Part shown: piece by piece, positions 31,745 through 44,040 of the stretch
How positions within the stretch are numbered: the stretch's first letter is position 1
Layout: every line of letters starts with the position of its first letter
NCBI GenBank assembly: GCA_963920575.1
Contig: OY986965.1
Span: 406,866-470,865, forward strand
Length of the DNA stretch: 64,000 nt
From: Narthecium ossifragum
Lineage: Eukaryota; Streptophyta; Magnoliopsida; Dioscoreales; Nartheciaceae
Reading direction: 5' to 3'
Position numbers and translations under genes: made by a program
Notes under the pieces: model-generated
Databases searched by the model: none
What the model was told of the DNA's origin: nothing
The model's input: the letters and a program-made list of their open reading frames with translations, nothing else

Positions 31745-34289
31745 ATGGACGACGATCTCGCGCCTCCTGCTCTCCGGCTGGTGAACTTCGTCTCTGAGGA
31801 ACAGGTAGCCTCTCCATACCCTGGCCTTTTACCTAAGGACGAGGCTAGTTCACCATTGACGACCTCTGTTGCTCTATGGCAGTTGGAGCATGCGAAGAAG
31901 ACGAGGGGCCAGCGAGTCGAAGACGGCACCGCACAGCGGGACAGGCCCTTGTACGAGGTGTACCCTTGATCTAAGTCTGTGACTTCTCAGATGTGATTGC
32001 ATTTCTTTCATTCGTAGATATTCTATAGGTTTGGAGAAAGATCTTTCAGGGATTATATATGTACATATATACATTCCTTGAACCGACGTGGGGAAGAGTT
32101 TGGGGCAACTCCATCGGTCCCCTGATTGAAAACCGGAAGTTTCTGCAGAATTATTGGATTTAATATTGCGGGATTGAAGTTCAAGTAGTACACTCTGGGT
32201 ACTTTGGACACTCCAAGCATGTTGCTTGAGCTTGCTAATTGTTTTTTGGTCCAATCGCAGATTTTGAAAGAGAATAAGGACAGAAAAGATGCAGAGTTCC
32301 AGGACAGGTTCAAGCATAGTGAGTGTTCTGATCTAATTGCTATTGCTTATAGAGATGGTTTGATAGAAATTTTCACCTGCCTGCGTCATTGTAAATAAAA
32401 TTCGTCAATTTCTACATTCGGCAACAGGGACTTTCTTTTTAAATGTGTTGTTCTTTCCAAGTTTGCATCTCTGGCCTTGATAGTGCCTACAGTCTATAGA
32501 TAGGGTGTCCTTGAGCCTGTAGAAATAGATGATGGAAGGCTGGGGTTGAAGTTTTGATAAATCACCCATCTCTGATTTTTTTTGTTCTTTAAGTGCTTTT
32601 GGAATTTAGTCATCTGATGGTTATATGTTGTCAGGGCCACCCAAAGCTCTGGATGACGACGAGACAGAGTTTCTAGATAAATTGGAGATGGTGAGGACAG
32701 TTTCTTTTTCAGTTGACTAGTTTTATATGCCACCACTACTGAAGTACCATGAAAGCCACAGGTGATATTTCAGATGTGCATAATCTGCATTTTTGTTGTT
32801 TGTTTGATCAAATCGAAGTTGTTCCGTTTAACATCTTTGCTTTTTACTAGCGTCTTAAATTAAAACAAGATGTCCTGCTATGCTTGTTTTGTTTGGTAAG
32901 TTTCATGCAGCATCATTTTATTCTTTCTACAATTCTTTGTCAAAACTTCAAAAGTATTGGAGAAAATGATGCTTAAAGAGGATTGCTGTTAATTTGAGTC
33001 TAATGTATGTATAGAAACCGAGGCTATTGTTTCCAAAGAACTTCTTGCACTTTTCATTACACCTTTAAACATGTCTAATCTTCAGGTATCCATTGGAGAC
33101 CCTCCATGTAGCTGTTGCAGACACCTGTTTATTTCTCGATTTTTTTTCCTGCTTATCCTTCTTCCTTTTCTGTTATTGAATCTGCTTCTCAACCATTTTC
33201 TTTGAATTTATGACTTACCAGCTTATTATCTCTGCATAAGGTTGAATCTATTCGCTGAGGTTTATGCTTCTTCTGTTATCTCTTACCTGAAATTTACTGG
33301 AAGATTATGTGAGTCTCTGCATAATATGGCTTAACTGATTGGTTATGATGGTTAGTTGCACTTGAATCTAGTGGAAAAGGACAAGCATAAGTGAAATACT
33401 GTAATTGCAATTTGACCACCCTATGTGGTCAAAATGTTTTACTTTGATTAGGCTATTATTAGTTTATCATACTGCTTAATGTAGCTTCTGATTGTGTGCT
33501 CATGCAGTCAAGGAGGGAATATGAGCGACAAGTGGCAGACGAAGAAGCCCAAGAGCTACGCAGTTTCCAAGTAATTAGAGGCCCTTCTAAACATTTCTGT
33601 ATTATTGTTTCCATTCTTGCGTTTGTCCTTGACTAGGCAGTGCGTAAGTTCCTTCATCTTGGTTACTTCTTGTTCATAAATTCCCAATCCATGAACTTTG
33701 AGTTTGCTTAAGAGCGTAGCTCTTCTTTAACGAATATGGCCTGTCACTTTCTCAAAAAGAGAAGGGAGAAGAAGAAAGATTTCGCATTTGTTGCTATAAT
33801 CTGCTCATTAAGTTCTTGTGCCTCGTTTCCAGGAAGCAGTGGCAGCCCAATCGTCCTTTGTCCGAGAACTCCAGGACACTCCTAACTTTCCTGTATCTGA
33901 GGTTAGTTCCAGTTCACATAGCACATGGATGTTTGTAATTTTGATGCTCATGTTGGTATGGAACTCATTTTTCTATTTGCTTTGATTTATATTAGAGATT
34001 TGATCCACCTTATATCGATGGGGAATGTTGATTAGTGCTCTTATGCAGATACAACAATTCTTATCTTTTATGCTTTCTTCAGGAAGAAAAGCCTGCTGTG
34101 AAGAGGAGGAACAAGCCTGCACGCCCAGGAAACTTCATAATTTCAGTGAAACCACAAGCGAAGAAAATGAAAACCGAGGCAACCTCTGGTATATCCGCTG
34201 ATGCATCTGTAGATAAGCCCTCTGATGTCACAGAAAAGGCTATTGGGGGTTTGGTCTCATACAGTGATGAAAGTGAGGACAATGACTGA
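31745..34289 (+). CDS. FAM192A/NIP30-domain nuclear protein (7 exons, complete)
   Basis: Coding exons are 31745-31804, 31883-31957, 32261-32318, 32635-32690, 33508-33570, 33833-33901 and 34083-34289. All introns are GT-AG with matching phases, giving 195 residues. The N-terminal two-thirds is the NIP30/FAM192A domain: RLVNFVSEEQ, KKTRGQRVEDGTAQRDRPLY, LKENKDRKDAEFQDRFKHR, PPKALDDDETEFLDKLEMSR, then YERQVADEEAQ. The C-terminus has basic patches (KRRNKPARPG, KPQAKKMK) and an acidic tail (SDESEDND). In animals the family binds the proteasome activator PA28-gamma; yeast Fyv6 is a spliceosome factor. The plant role is not established to my knowledge. It is convergent with the ABCB gene. Confidence 0.88.
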
Positions 34290-35200
34290 TGCTTTTTGTG
34301 ATTCCGTGTCAAAGCTGTTCACTACCACACCATGTCCTTTCCTAATAGAGAATGTCAATCAGCTGTAAATGCTGCATATAATTTTTTTATCGACATCTTC
34401 TTTAACGAAGTTGATGTTTGTGCAACTATATCCTCTATGTGCCAGTGTATGCAATCTTTCTGTGTCCTTTAAGCCTCTTCGCATGACACTATATCCTCTA
34501 TGTGCCGCTTCCTCTTTATCTGGCATGGACTACTGATCCATTTGATTCTGAGGGCTAAGTACCTCTTTAGAACTCTGGTTCTTTGGCTGAAATATGTGGA
34601 TTCAATTTAAACATTCTTCGACGTACTAGCATGATGGCCAGGTATATCTCTCAGGCTTAGGCATATCTTTGGGGTCCACTTGACTATGACCTCTTAAGCA
34701 AAGGTATAAGTTCTTGCTTGTTGCAATTTTCGCTCATGAGGATCAGTTTCTGTAAAGGTGCAGTGTGTAAACCTACATTACTCTCAACACATGACAGATA
34801 CGAAGCAGAACTATAAGGAAAGCTCAAGAAAAGGTGATGATTCTAGCTCAGGTCTGATCCTCCTGCTGACTCTGATTAAGCATATACCTCTTAAAAGTGT
34901 TGAGAAATGGGTCTGTAGTAGTGCATTTAAAAGAGTGATTGGAGTAAAGACGCATATAAATTGTCTGACGTATACAAATCCTTTTCTTTCAATGTCTGCT
35001 AGTACAAATGTGGCTAAGCATATAAGATCTTTACTTTCCCTAGTGAATGAAGACATATTTTACATCAGAAAGATACCATTGTCAGATTGCTTTCTTTGAC
35101 TAATGAGACGTAGATTGTTTCCGTAGAGGATAAGCATGTATACATGTCTAGAGAAGCTTATTGACAAAATAGGAAATTTGAAAATATATTTATGTATAGA
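34290..35200. other. Convergent 3' regions of the FAM192A-like and ABCB genes
   Basis: AT-rich sequence with no supported coding region. A plus-strand open frame at 34758-35099 has no recognisable similarity and I leave it out. The two genes' 3' UTRs should meet here; I could not place either poly(A) site. Confidence 0.4.
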
Positions 35201-38200
35201 CTAAGTAGAGCCACTTGAATGAAGCGCTACTAAGGAGGCGTAGTTCCCGTCTTTTATCTTGACCAATGTTTCATGCCTTCCCTTCTCTATGATCACTCCA
35301 TTCTTGACCACCCCAATCAAATCTGCATTTCTGATTGTAGATAGCCGGTGTGCGACAACCACAGTGGTCCGATTCGCCATCACCCGATCCAGTGCATCTT
35401 GAACTATTTTCTCAGACTCTGCATCGAGAGCACTTGTCGCCTCATCCAGCAGCAATATCTTTGGGTCCTTCACTATGGCACGGGCTATGGCCACCCTCTG
35501 TTTCTGACCTCCTGACAGTTGAGTTCCTCTCTCGCCAACTAATGTTTCATAGCCCTGCATTTTTCAAGTTTCACTTATAAGTGACAAAAAGTGATTAAAA
35601 GGTTTTGATGCTGACACGATAACTGGAGAAAGTTCAGGTTCATGCGCACATGTGACCTTTGTTGATGTACATATGCATATGAAGTGTCAATAAGATAAGT
35701 AATGCTCTTCTGCATCCAGAAGAGTGCTTTGATAATATAGGTTTCCAAATTTTCAAGTTCTGAGGAAAGTTCAAGGGAGTTGAGTTTTTTGAGAATGACT
35801 AAAGTTTCAAATGAAGTTGTCACATTGATCCTATATCATGATTTTTGTGATTCTGTTCTAACCTGCTGTAGTCCACTTATGAAATTGTGAGCATTTGCTG
35901 ATTTTGCGGCAGCTATGATCTCGTCCTCTGTCGCCATTCCTTCCTTCCCATAGGCTATATTAGCTCGTATGGTGTCATTAAACAAGGTCGGTTCTTGGCT
36001 CACTAGACCCATCTGCTGCCTCAACCACTTCAGCTGAAAGCTTTTTATTTCAATTCCATCTAGCAATATACAACCCGAATCAGGGTCATAAAATCTCTGC
36101 AAAAGTGATATTGCAGTTGATTTTCCACTCCCGCTCTCGCCAACCAGTGCGACTGTCTGGAGAAGTGAAATTTGTTGTTAGATTTCAGAGAACAGCCTTA
36201 TGAGCAGATCATACAGATGATGAAAGAAGGTTTGAGTGGACTCGAATAAAATAGATGCCAAAATACAAGAAAAAAACAGGCCATGAGAAAAAGTACTGCA
36301 CGTCAGAAGCTCAAACAAAAAAGAGAGAGGACAAAATAGGTAATCCAAATCAGCTATGGTTTGGAAGATTGAATTTTGTTAAGTGGGAATAATTGTAAGA
36401 TTGGCTCACCTTTCCAGATTGAATAGCCAAGCAGAAGTCTTGGAAGATCTGGACATCTGGCCTTGTAGGATACTTGAAACTTACATGCTGAAACTCGATG
36501 TTACCATTTAATCTTTCCGGTGTCAACCCGGTGTCGTTGCTGGAGTCTATCTGAGACTTCCGGTCTACGATCGCAAACACCGAAGCCGCAGCAATTTTAG
36601 CTTTTCCAGAGTCGGGCACTAAGGAGCTTGATTGAGACATTCCGACAGCTGCCATAACAAGAGCAAAGAAAACCTGCAAAGCAGATAAAAAGCAAGCAAA
36701 AAACAGTTATATTAATAGATGTTATCCCATGTCTGATTTACTTTAGAAGCTTGACTACGGTTTTCATTGTTCTCAATTCAAGATCACAGAATAATGAAGG
36801 ACCATCTTATCACAATCAGGATGGAAGTTGTTTTCTTCGGCTATTTTACCGTTTTAACTTTGGAAGAACTCAAAAGTGATCCTTTTTTAAGATTGTCTTG
36901 CAAATTTTTCTGCTAAAACAAATTGAAGCTTCTCCCATGAGTGTTGGTATCTTAGAATTGGATACGGTCCAAGTTGATGGGAGACTAAGAACTTACTTGG
37001 AAAACATTTGAGAAGGAGGTCCTGCCAGCTTGAACGAGCTTAGCTCCGGCATAAAAGCTGACAGAGTATATGCAAAACATCGTGAAGGAGGAGAAACCAA
37101 AGGCAAAGCCACTGATGTATCCTTGCCTAATCCCTGCTTTAAGAGGATTTTCGCATTTGTTAGTGTAGAGCTCCATAACCTTTGCTTCAGCTGAAAACGA
37201 AGCGACTGTTCGTATACTTCCAACTGCATCATTAGCAACTTGGCTTGCTTCCTCGTAACCTGCCTGCCACAAGTTATGAATTTTTTTTTCTCTCGTCAGC
37301 GACATAACCACTTACATAACTTTCTGGTTTCCAGTCAAAATCAGTGAATTCTTGAAATCAAGTATTTATGCAGCATCAAAGAAATTAATCATATGCAACT
37401 CCTAGATTGTTCTCTTTTTCTTTACAATTGTCGACTTCATTGGATATTTCGAACTGTGTAGACTTAAGAAATGCATGAAGCTTTAAACTGTTAGCGTTAA
37501 TCCTTTTAGGACACGTTATTCCTTATTTCTGCTTGTGTTCACATTAACCTACATAAGCTCTCCTTGATACCATTTTCAAACCACTAGTTGTCCCAAAAGT
37601 TTAAGCTGAAGGGTAGAGATGTATGTATTCATCTTGATTCTATTCTAACAGTCTCAAATTTAAGGACGTGTTCCAACCTTTGCATCTGCGCTGAATCCGG
37701 TCATGAACCTCATCTGGAGCCATCCCCCAAGTCCAACTAAAGGTATCAATGCCAGGACCACCAGAGACAGCTCCCAGCTAGCAGTGAATGCGATTACCAA
37801 TGCAGCAGATACAGTAGCAATATTCTGGACACTTAAGCCCAGTGCATCGCCAACAAGACCCCTAACCAAAGCAGCATCAGCTGAGAGCCTGGCGCCAATT
37901 GCTCCGCTCGAGTTCTCATGCCCATCGAACCATCCTATCTCCATTCTCACCACCTTCTCAAATGTCATCAACCTGATTCTTCTAATCAATTGTGACCCAG
38001 CAACAGCAAAGAAGTATGATTTCACTACATGAAAAACTAGTTGAACCAGGCCATTGATGACGAAAACTAATGCCCAGAAGCTAGTGTCACTCTTAATTTT
38101 TTCTGGCGGCTGGAAGAATGCTTTGATTATTTTACCAAAGAGTATGCCGAAGACTGGTTGCAGAACCCCGAGAACGATTGACGCAATGGCACCAAACAAA

Positions 38201-41200
38201 AGCTGTGGGATCTCAGGCTTGTTAAGATAAGCCAGGCGGCGCAGAGGTACTTTTACTGGCTTTTCAGGTGTAGTTTCTTCATCTGCTTGTTCTGTTGTGC
38301 CTTCTTCTGTTTCAAAAGCTAGAGGGAAATGCTTAGACATTGAAAAAGAGTAGCTGCCGGTTTCCAATGTTCGCTGGCTCATAGATCCGTTGAAGGAATT
38401 CTTTCCGCTGGGTTGCCGAAGTTCGTGCTTGCTCATAGATCGGTGGAAGGAATACTTTCCACTGGATTGCTTAAGTTCCTTGCCAGGGTTTTCTCTGACT
38501 CCATCTTTGTTTCCGTCCTGCAGCTGTATGAGTTGGCAGTAAGCACCCTCAGGATTCTTCAGCAGATCTGCATGTGAGCCTGATAGAATGCTGAATGTGT
38601 AAGTAAAAGGTGACAATGCAGTGAAGTTGTAGAGATGGAAATCAACCAGACCAGTTTAAGTTGACAGTAATGCATTCTGACAAGCTGTGATTATTTGTGA
38701 AAGGGATTCACCTTTTTCTACAATTGATCCTTGGTGGATCACTGCGATCATATCAGCATTCCGTATGGTAGTGAGACGATGAGCGACTGTGACAGTGGTT
38801 CTATTCTCCATGACTCTGTCAAGTGCTTCTTGCACAACTCTCTCTGACTCTGAATCCAGGGCACTTGTCGCCTCATCTAGCAGCAGTATTCTTGGGTCTT
38901 TCAGAATTGCTCTGGCGATGGCAATCCTTTGTTTCTGGCCACCTGACATCTGAGTTCCGTGTTCACCAACCATGGTGTCCATACCCTGAATTTTGGGAAT
39001 TACAGCATCTATGTTAGAAATGTTCTTCAGTTTGTATAGAAGAAGGAAGTATGATTCTGATGAAAGAAGCTTAACCTCGGGCATTTTGTCTATGAATTTC
39101 GTCGCATTAGCAAGTGCAGCTGCAGCTCCTATTTCTTCATTTGTTGCACCATCCTTGCCGTAGGCTATGTTGTCTCTAATGCTGGAAGCAAACAGTACAG
39201 GCTCCTGACTAACAAGTCCAATCTTCCCCCGTATCCATCTCAACTGGAAATCCTTGAGATTTATACCATCAATGAGGACTTCGCCGGCTTGTGGGTCGTA
39301 AAACCTTTGTATCAGACTAATGACAGTTGATTTCCCACTGCCGCTCCCTCCGACCAAAGCCACACTAGCGCCACTTCTGATGAACAGAGAGAATCCAGAA
39401 AAGATTTGCTCATCTGGTCTTGATGGATAGCTGAAGTAAACATTTTTCAGCTCTATATCTCCTCGAATATCTGCCAGCTTCTTCCCTTTTGCATCATAGG
39501 CATCGATCTCCGGCTTCCGATTGATAGTCTCAAACATCTTGAATGCTGCTGCTCGTCCTGCTGAAAATGCATTTATGCATGGTGATGCCTGGCCTAAAGT
39601 CCTGTCAGAGTGCCATAGGCAAAAGTTACATACATATATCTAGAGTTGTGATGAGGTAAGTCAACATACTGTACAATCCTGGTTGCTTTATATTCCTACT
39701 TACATGGAGCCCATCAAGATTGCAAGGATAACATTAATGATTGAACCTCCTGTATAGCCTTTATCCAGTATCAACTTCCCTCCATACCAAACACCCAAAG
39801 CGTACCCAAGGTTAAAGATCATCATAATGGCACCAAAACCGAAACCAGAAACCCAACCTTCATGGACACTGGATTTATGTGCACCCTTCAAAGACTCCTT
39901 ATACTTGTCCACACACTTCTTTTCCCCAGTAAAAGATGCGACCTAAGTAAGAGAGAAATATGTTTATCTCAAGAATACTATTCTCTTGCTAGAATGTCAC
40001 CATGTTCTATAAATATCTTCTAACTACAAGTCTCTCTGTGCTACTTACTGTTCTTATTGCACTGACTGTCTGTTCGACAACTACTGCTGCTTCTGCATAG
40101 GCGGCTGTTCCACGCGATGTTGCATTGGTGATGAGGACCGACATGATGCCGCCAGCGATCATGATTAACGGGATAGTGGTTAGCAAGACGAGAGTGAGGA
40201 GCCATCCTTCCACGAGTGATACAACAAAGGATCCAAGGAATGTCGTCATGAGCTGAATGAACTTCCCGACCTGTCATTTACTTCAAACACTTAAAGAATG
40301 AATCTGGTGAAGGCATAGACATTTAGTCTTCTTGCTACAAATCTCTCTCCCAACTACATTACTGATTAACTATTTCTTCCTAAACATCTTATTGCAGAAA
40401 AATCCTGCCAAATAGCAAATTTTAGTATATGGTTTTCCTTAAAATCCTGGTAAAGATGCAGGGGTTTGTGACTTATTGCAATCCGAGGGGTTCATGTTGG
40501 TACCTTTTCACCCATGGCATCTTGAATTAGAATAGTATCGCCAGACATCCTCCCGACAATTTCCCCTGTACTTGCTTCTGTGTCGAAGAATGCTACATCT
40601 TGCCTTAATATGGTTCTCAAGTACATGTTCCTTATCCTTGCAGCCTGTCTTTCCCCAGTAACTATCCAGCATGCCACCTCTGGCAAAGAGAATAGATGTA
40701 TTATACACTGTTTCAGCTATTGCTATCTCATGTAGTATTTCATAGGCTCAAATGGCTGATTCTACTTACGAAGAAATGATGCTACTCCTGCTCCAACTGC
40801 CAAATAGACAAATTCAAGAGCTACCTGAAAGTGTGCAAATATCACATTGGTAGGTTTCTTTTGTGTTTGTAATTTTTCTAGAGAGAACAAAAGTTATGTC
40901 AATTTTGCTGTTCTAATGATGATTAATCCACCTTCGGGTTCTCTTTTGCAGACAAAATGCAAAACAGGATGTGCCACAATGAAGTTAAATTAGAAAGAAA
41001 GAAAAAAAGAAAGCCAAGATATCTCGAAAAACTTGTGATTTGGCTGAAGATGAATGATCAAAAATAGATCAATTATTAGATATGACGGGAGATGAGGTGA
41101 TGCCCTTATGGAAGCAAGAACACATTACCTTGGTTACTTCATGAACCACATTATGCTTGTCTGTGGTTGCACCACCAAATGAGTTGATCAATTTTCCAAA

Positions 41201-41467
41201 GAGAAGGGTCATTAGAGGCATCATAGCTCCATAGCCCATAGATCCTACTGTACCCAAGATCATCAAAATGACATCATTAGTGTCTGCAAAGGCGAACAGC
41301 TTGTGAAATGGAACCGTTTTCTCGCTGGTATCTCGGCCTGCTGTGCTTGTCTTCGTGGCATCCTTGTCGACATCGTTGGCCTCCATATTGCTAGAAGATG
41401 CCATATCGACCTCAAACACTAGTTGAGCTACTGAATTTGAACTTTCATTCCCACCTTCAGTTTCCAT
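35201..41467 (-). CDS. ABC transporter subfamily B, ABCB4/11/21-like auxin transporter (complete, 12 exons)
   Basis: A full-size plasma-membrane transporter of the P-glycoprotein type, TMD-NBD-TMD-NBD. Relatives ABCB4/11/21 move auxin in Arabidopsis. Coding exons: 41467-41129, 40824-40770, 40679-40504, 40270-40049, 39942-39704, 39601-39076, 38985-38712, 38579-37678, 37263-36997, 36673-36410, 36156-35863 and 35554-35201. All phases agree, giving 1303 residues. The N-terminus is acidic, then [11 protein letters not shown] and the first membrane domain ([36 protein letters not shown]). NBD1 has Walker [10 protein letters not shown] (family usually GQSGSGKST), signature MSGGQ (usually LSGGQ) and Walker [16 protein letters not shown]2 has [14 protein letters not shown] and [12 protein letters not shown]. 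The linker contains an 18-residue tandem repeat. No stop or frameshift. Substrate and direction are inferred from the family. Confidence 0.92.
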
Positions 41468-42091
41468 CTCTAGAAATGCAAGATTGCACTTTCAAGATCT
41501 CTCTAGCTGAGATATGGATGAACAGTTTGCCGCATCATTCATGGAAATTCTGCAAGTAAGAACACAGGTAAGGAGCTTCCACAGCAGAAAGATTGCTACT
41601 GAATCATAGAACGCAGATAGAAAAACTCCAAAGCTGATTTAAGGGAATGCTGCATACAGTTTCGAGGAATACCAAATTATTAAGAATGAAGTACGCATGT
41701 TGGATCCTTGATTTGCATCAAAGCTTGCCTGCCTGCCTGCAGCTAACTCAGAAGAAGATCTAACAATCCAGAAGAAGGTTATACCTTGCAAAGATACTTC
41801 CAGGCTATAGAGAAAGGTTATTAAGCTGTGTTCATGCCTTGTAAACAACATGCAAAAGCCAACTGTGATGCAGACGCGTGATGAGAATTATATTAATCAC
41901 ATCATTGCGGTCAACTGAGGAACATGATCTCCAGCTCTTGATCTTGGGTAAAATTTTATATATTATATAGATTCTCAATCATTCCAGTAACCATTGAGGC
42001 ATGGATGAGACATGAAAAGAAATGAATTCTGTGTAGATATAACAACTCAATGGTCCATCTGCTTTTTTTCTTTTTTCTTTTTTTTTTCTTT

Positions 42092-42133
<42 letters not shown>

Positions 42134-42900
42134 TAATTGGTAGTTTTTGGACTGACGGTGAAGTTAGCATGGTATCATAGCCCAGTTCAGACCTCAAAAT
42201 TCTATTATGCACAGGTAGATGACATCTCTATGTAACTATTTATCAGCCTTCCACCAAATATTCAAGACTCAAAAGAGATAGCGAACTTGATTTAGACTGC
42301 TTCAATGGTCGGTGGTGGGTATGAGATTCGCCCGATTGGTTTGATGTGCAAATTAAGCCCTATGGCTAATTTAAAAATACTTTGGGAGGTTTGGTGGGGG
42401 AAAAGTCCATGATTTGACATTGATGGCTCTGTTAAACAACATAAGAGATATCTAACATCAATCCATTTGACAGTCCTACAATGAGCTAACAACTCATACT
42501 CCAATTCTAAATTGGTTTGAGTAATCGAAATGATGTCTAAACTAATGAGGGTTTTTATGATCCCAACAACCAGCAGACCATGTGGGCGTCCGCAAGTCTG
42601 GTAGCTATACTCATAAACAAAATTGGAAGAATCTTAAGGTTAGGTGGTGTGCTTAAAAAATTTGTTGCCTAGCTAATGAGAAGTCCTTGTCCCCATATTT
42701 ATTTGCTTCAAGCTTGCAGGATAAAAACTAAATATATGCAGATATGGGGACAGGGACTTCTCTTTAGTTTATATGGGTCGGTTAGGTTGTCTTAGTCTTA
42801 GATGGACAATGCATCTCTAATTAGGGATTATTTGGTTTCATGGAAGAGGAAAGGGAAATTCTGAAATTGGTTCGATTTATGGTGTTTGGATGGCAGAAAA
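41468..42900. other. ABCB upstream region
   Basis: No coding region is supported. Minus-strand TATA-like sequence (TATATAATATATAA) occurs near 41953-41970, about 490 bp above the ATG, so the leader may be long or contain an intron. A poly-T/(GA)n microsatellite follows at 42062-42130, reading (TC)n on the gene strand, as often found in plant leaders and promoters. Confidence 0.4.
42062..42130. repeat. Poly-T and (GA)18 microsatellite
   Basis: A T-rich tract with scattered C (42062-42094) runs into a pure GA repeat at 42095-42130. Confidence 0.9.
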
Positions 42901-42908
42901 TATGATAG

Positions 42909-43399
42909 GAGGGGATGGTTTTGCAGGTAGATGCTTCATGGGTGCCTGACACAAATCAAGCATCGGCGATTGGCGTGGTGGAGATCAAAGACACAGAGGC
43001 GGTCTGGGCCATGGGAGGACCCGTTGATGTTGGATCGTGTATTGAGACGGAACTGCGTGTAATCTTTTATGGGATTACTTGGGCTAGGGAGAAGGGCTAT
43101 GTGGAGTTGGTGGTGGAATCTAATTCAAAAACGACAGTTGACATGTTACAGAGCAGGATGCTTTGGACTCATCAGGTTGAGTCGGTTTTGAAGGATATTT
43201 GGGAGGTGGGGATGCACTTCCAGGTTCTTGTTTTTACTCATATCCCCAAAGATCAAAATTGTATAGCAGATGGGATAGCACGGTGGTGCCGTCGAGCTCA
43301 AGTGCCTCTTTATTGAGCCTTGACGGATGGCATTATGTCGATAGACAGATTCTTGTAGTTCCTGTTAGCCAATAGGCTCATCTAATCAAACAAAAAAAC
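42909..43399 (+). mobile_element. Short 5'-truncated LINE encoding only an RNase H domain
   Basis: An open frame at 42915-43316 encodes 133 residues of a plant L1-type RNase H: LQVDASWVPD (first catalytic Asp), ETELRVIFYGI (Glu), VVESNSKT, and IPKDQNCIADGIAR (last Asp). After the stop about 80 bp of tail ends in CAAAAAAA. TATGATAG flanks both sides (42901-42908 and 43400-43407), a plausible target duplication. Frame and catalytic residues are intact although reverse transcriptase is absent. It is probably a 5' truncation during insertion rather than a gene. Confidence 0.65.
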
Positions 43400-43407
43400 T
43401 ATGATAG

Positions 43408-44023
43408 AAAATAAGAGCCCGCTTACTCATTTTTTACCTCTATTATTACTAATTCATATACTTTCACATTCAATTTCTATTTTTCACTATTTAATATACT
43501 ACAAATACAACAAAATGGGGCAAGAAAAACTTTGAGCCCAACAAACAATATTCCAATATTAAATTATTTATCAACAAAAGAGCAAATCATAAATTCCAAT
43601 CATAGCATTTAAGTAGTAGATGTGATGATCATGTATCCCTAGCACTAAAGTAGTGAAAGAAGCCAATGTAGTTTTCGAGATAGTGATTAGTCAATGATAT
43701 GTGAGTATTTTGAAATATTTGTCGGATAAATTACCACTTCATCAATTATTTTTGTCGGATAATTAATCCAGCTGGCAAAGAGGGTTAAGCTATGTGTGTC
43801 GGTGGAAATGATAACAATTTAATTAGAAAATACAATGACTGTAGCAGTACAGATATTATATTAATTGGAGATTTGGAGATGAAAGGAATTTATTAATATT
43901 TGTTTTTTATTATTAGATGAATCAAAAGACTAAGAACTATATCACACTACCGAATACAATCTAGAGTCGCAAGCCCATTAACACTCAACCAAACAAAACT
44001 CGACTACGATGGTAGCGAGTGAC
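43408..44023. other. Intergenic, no gene seen
   Basis: AT-rich DNA between two LINE insertions, with no supported feature on either strand. Confidence 0.6.
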
Positions 44024-44040
44024 GATATCCGCTGCACAAT

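Noticed and set aside
34758..35099. A 113-codon plus-strand open frame between the FAM192A-like and ABCB genes
   Set aside because: No similarity or coding signals; probably 3' UTR or intergenic sequence.
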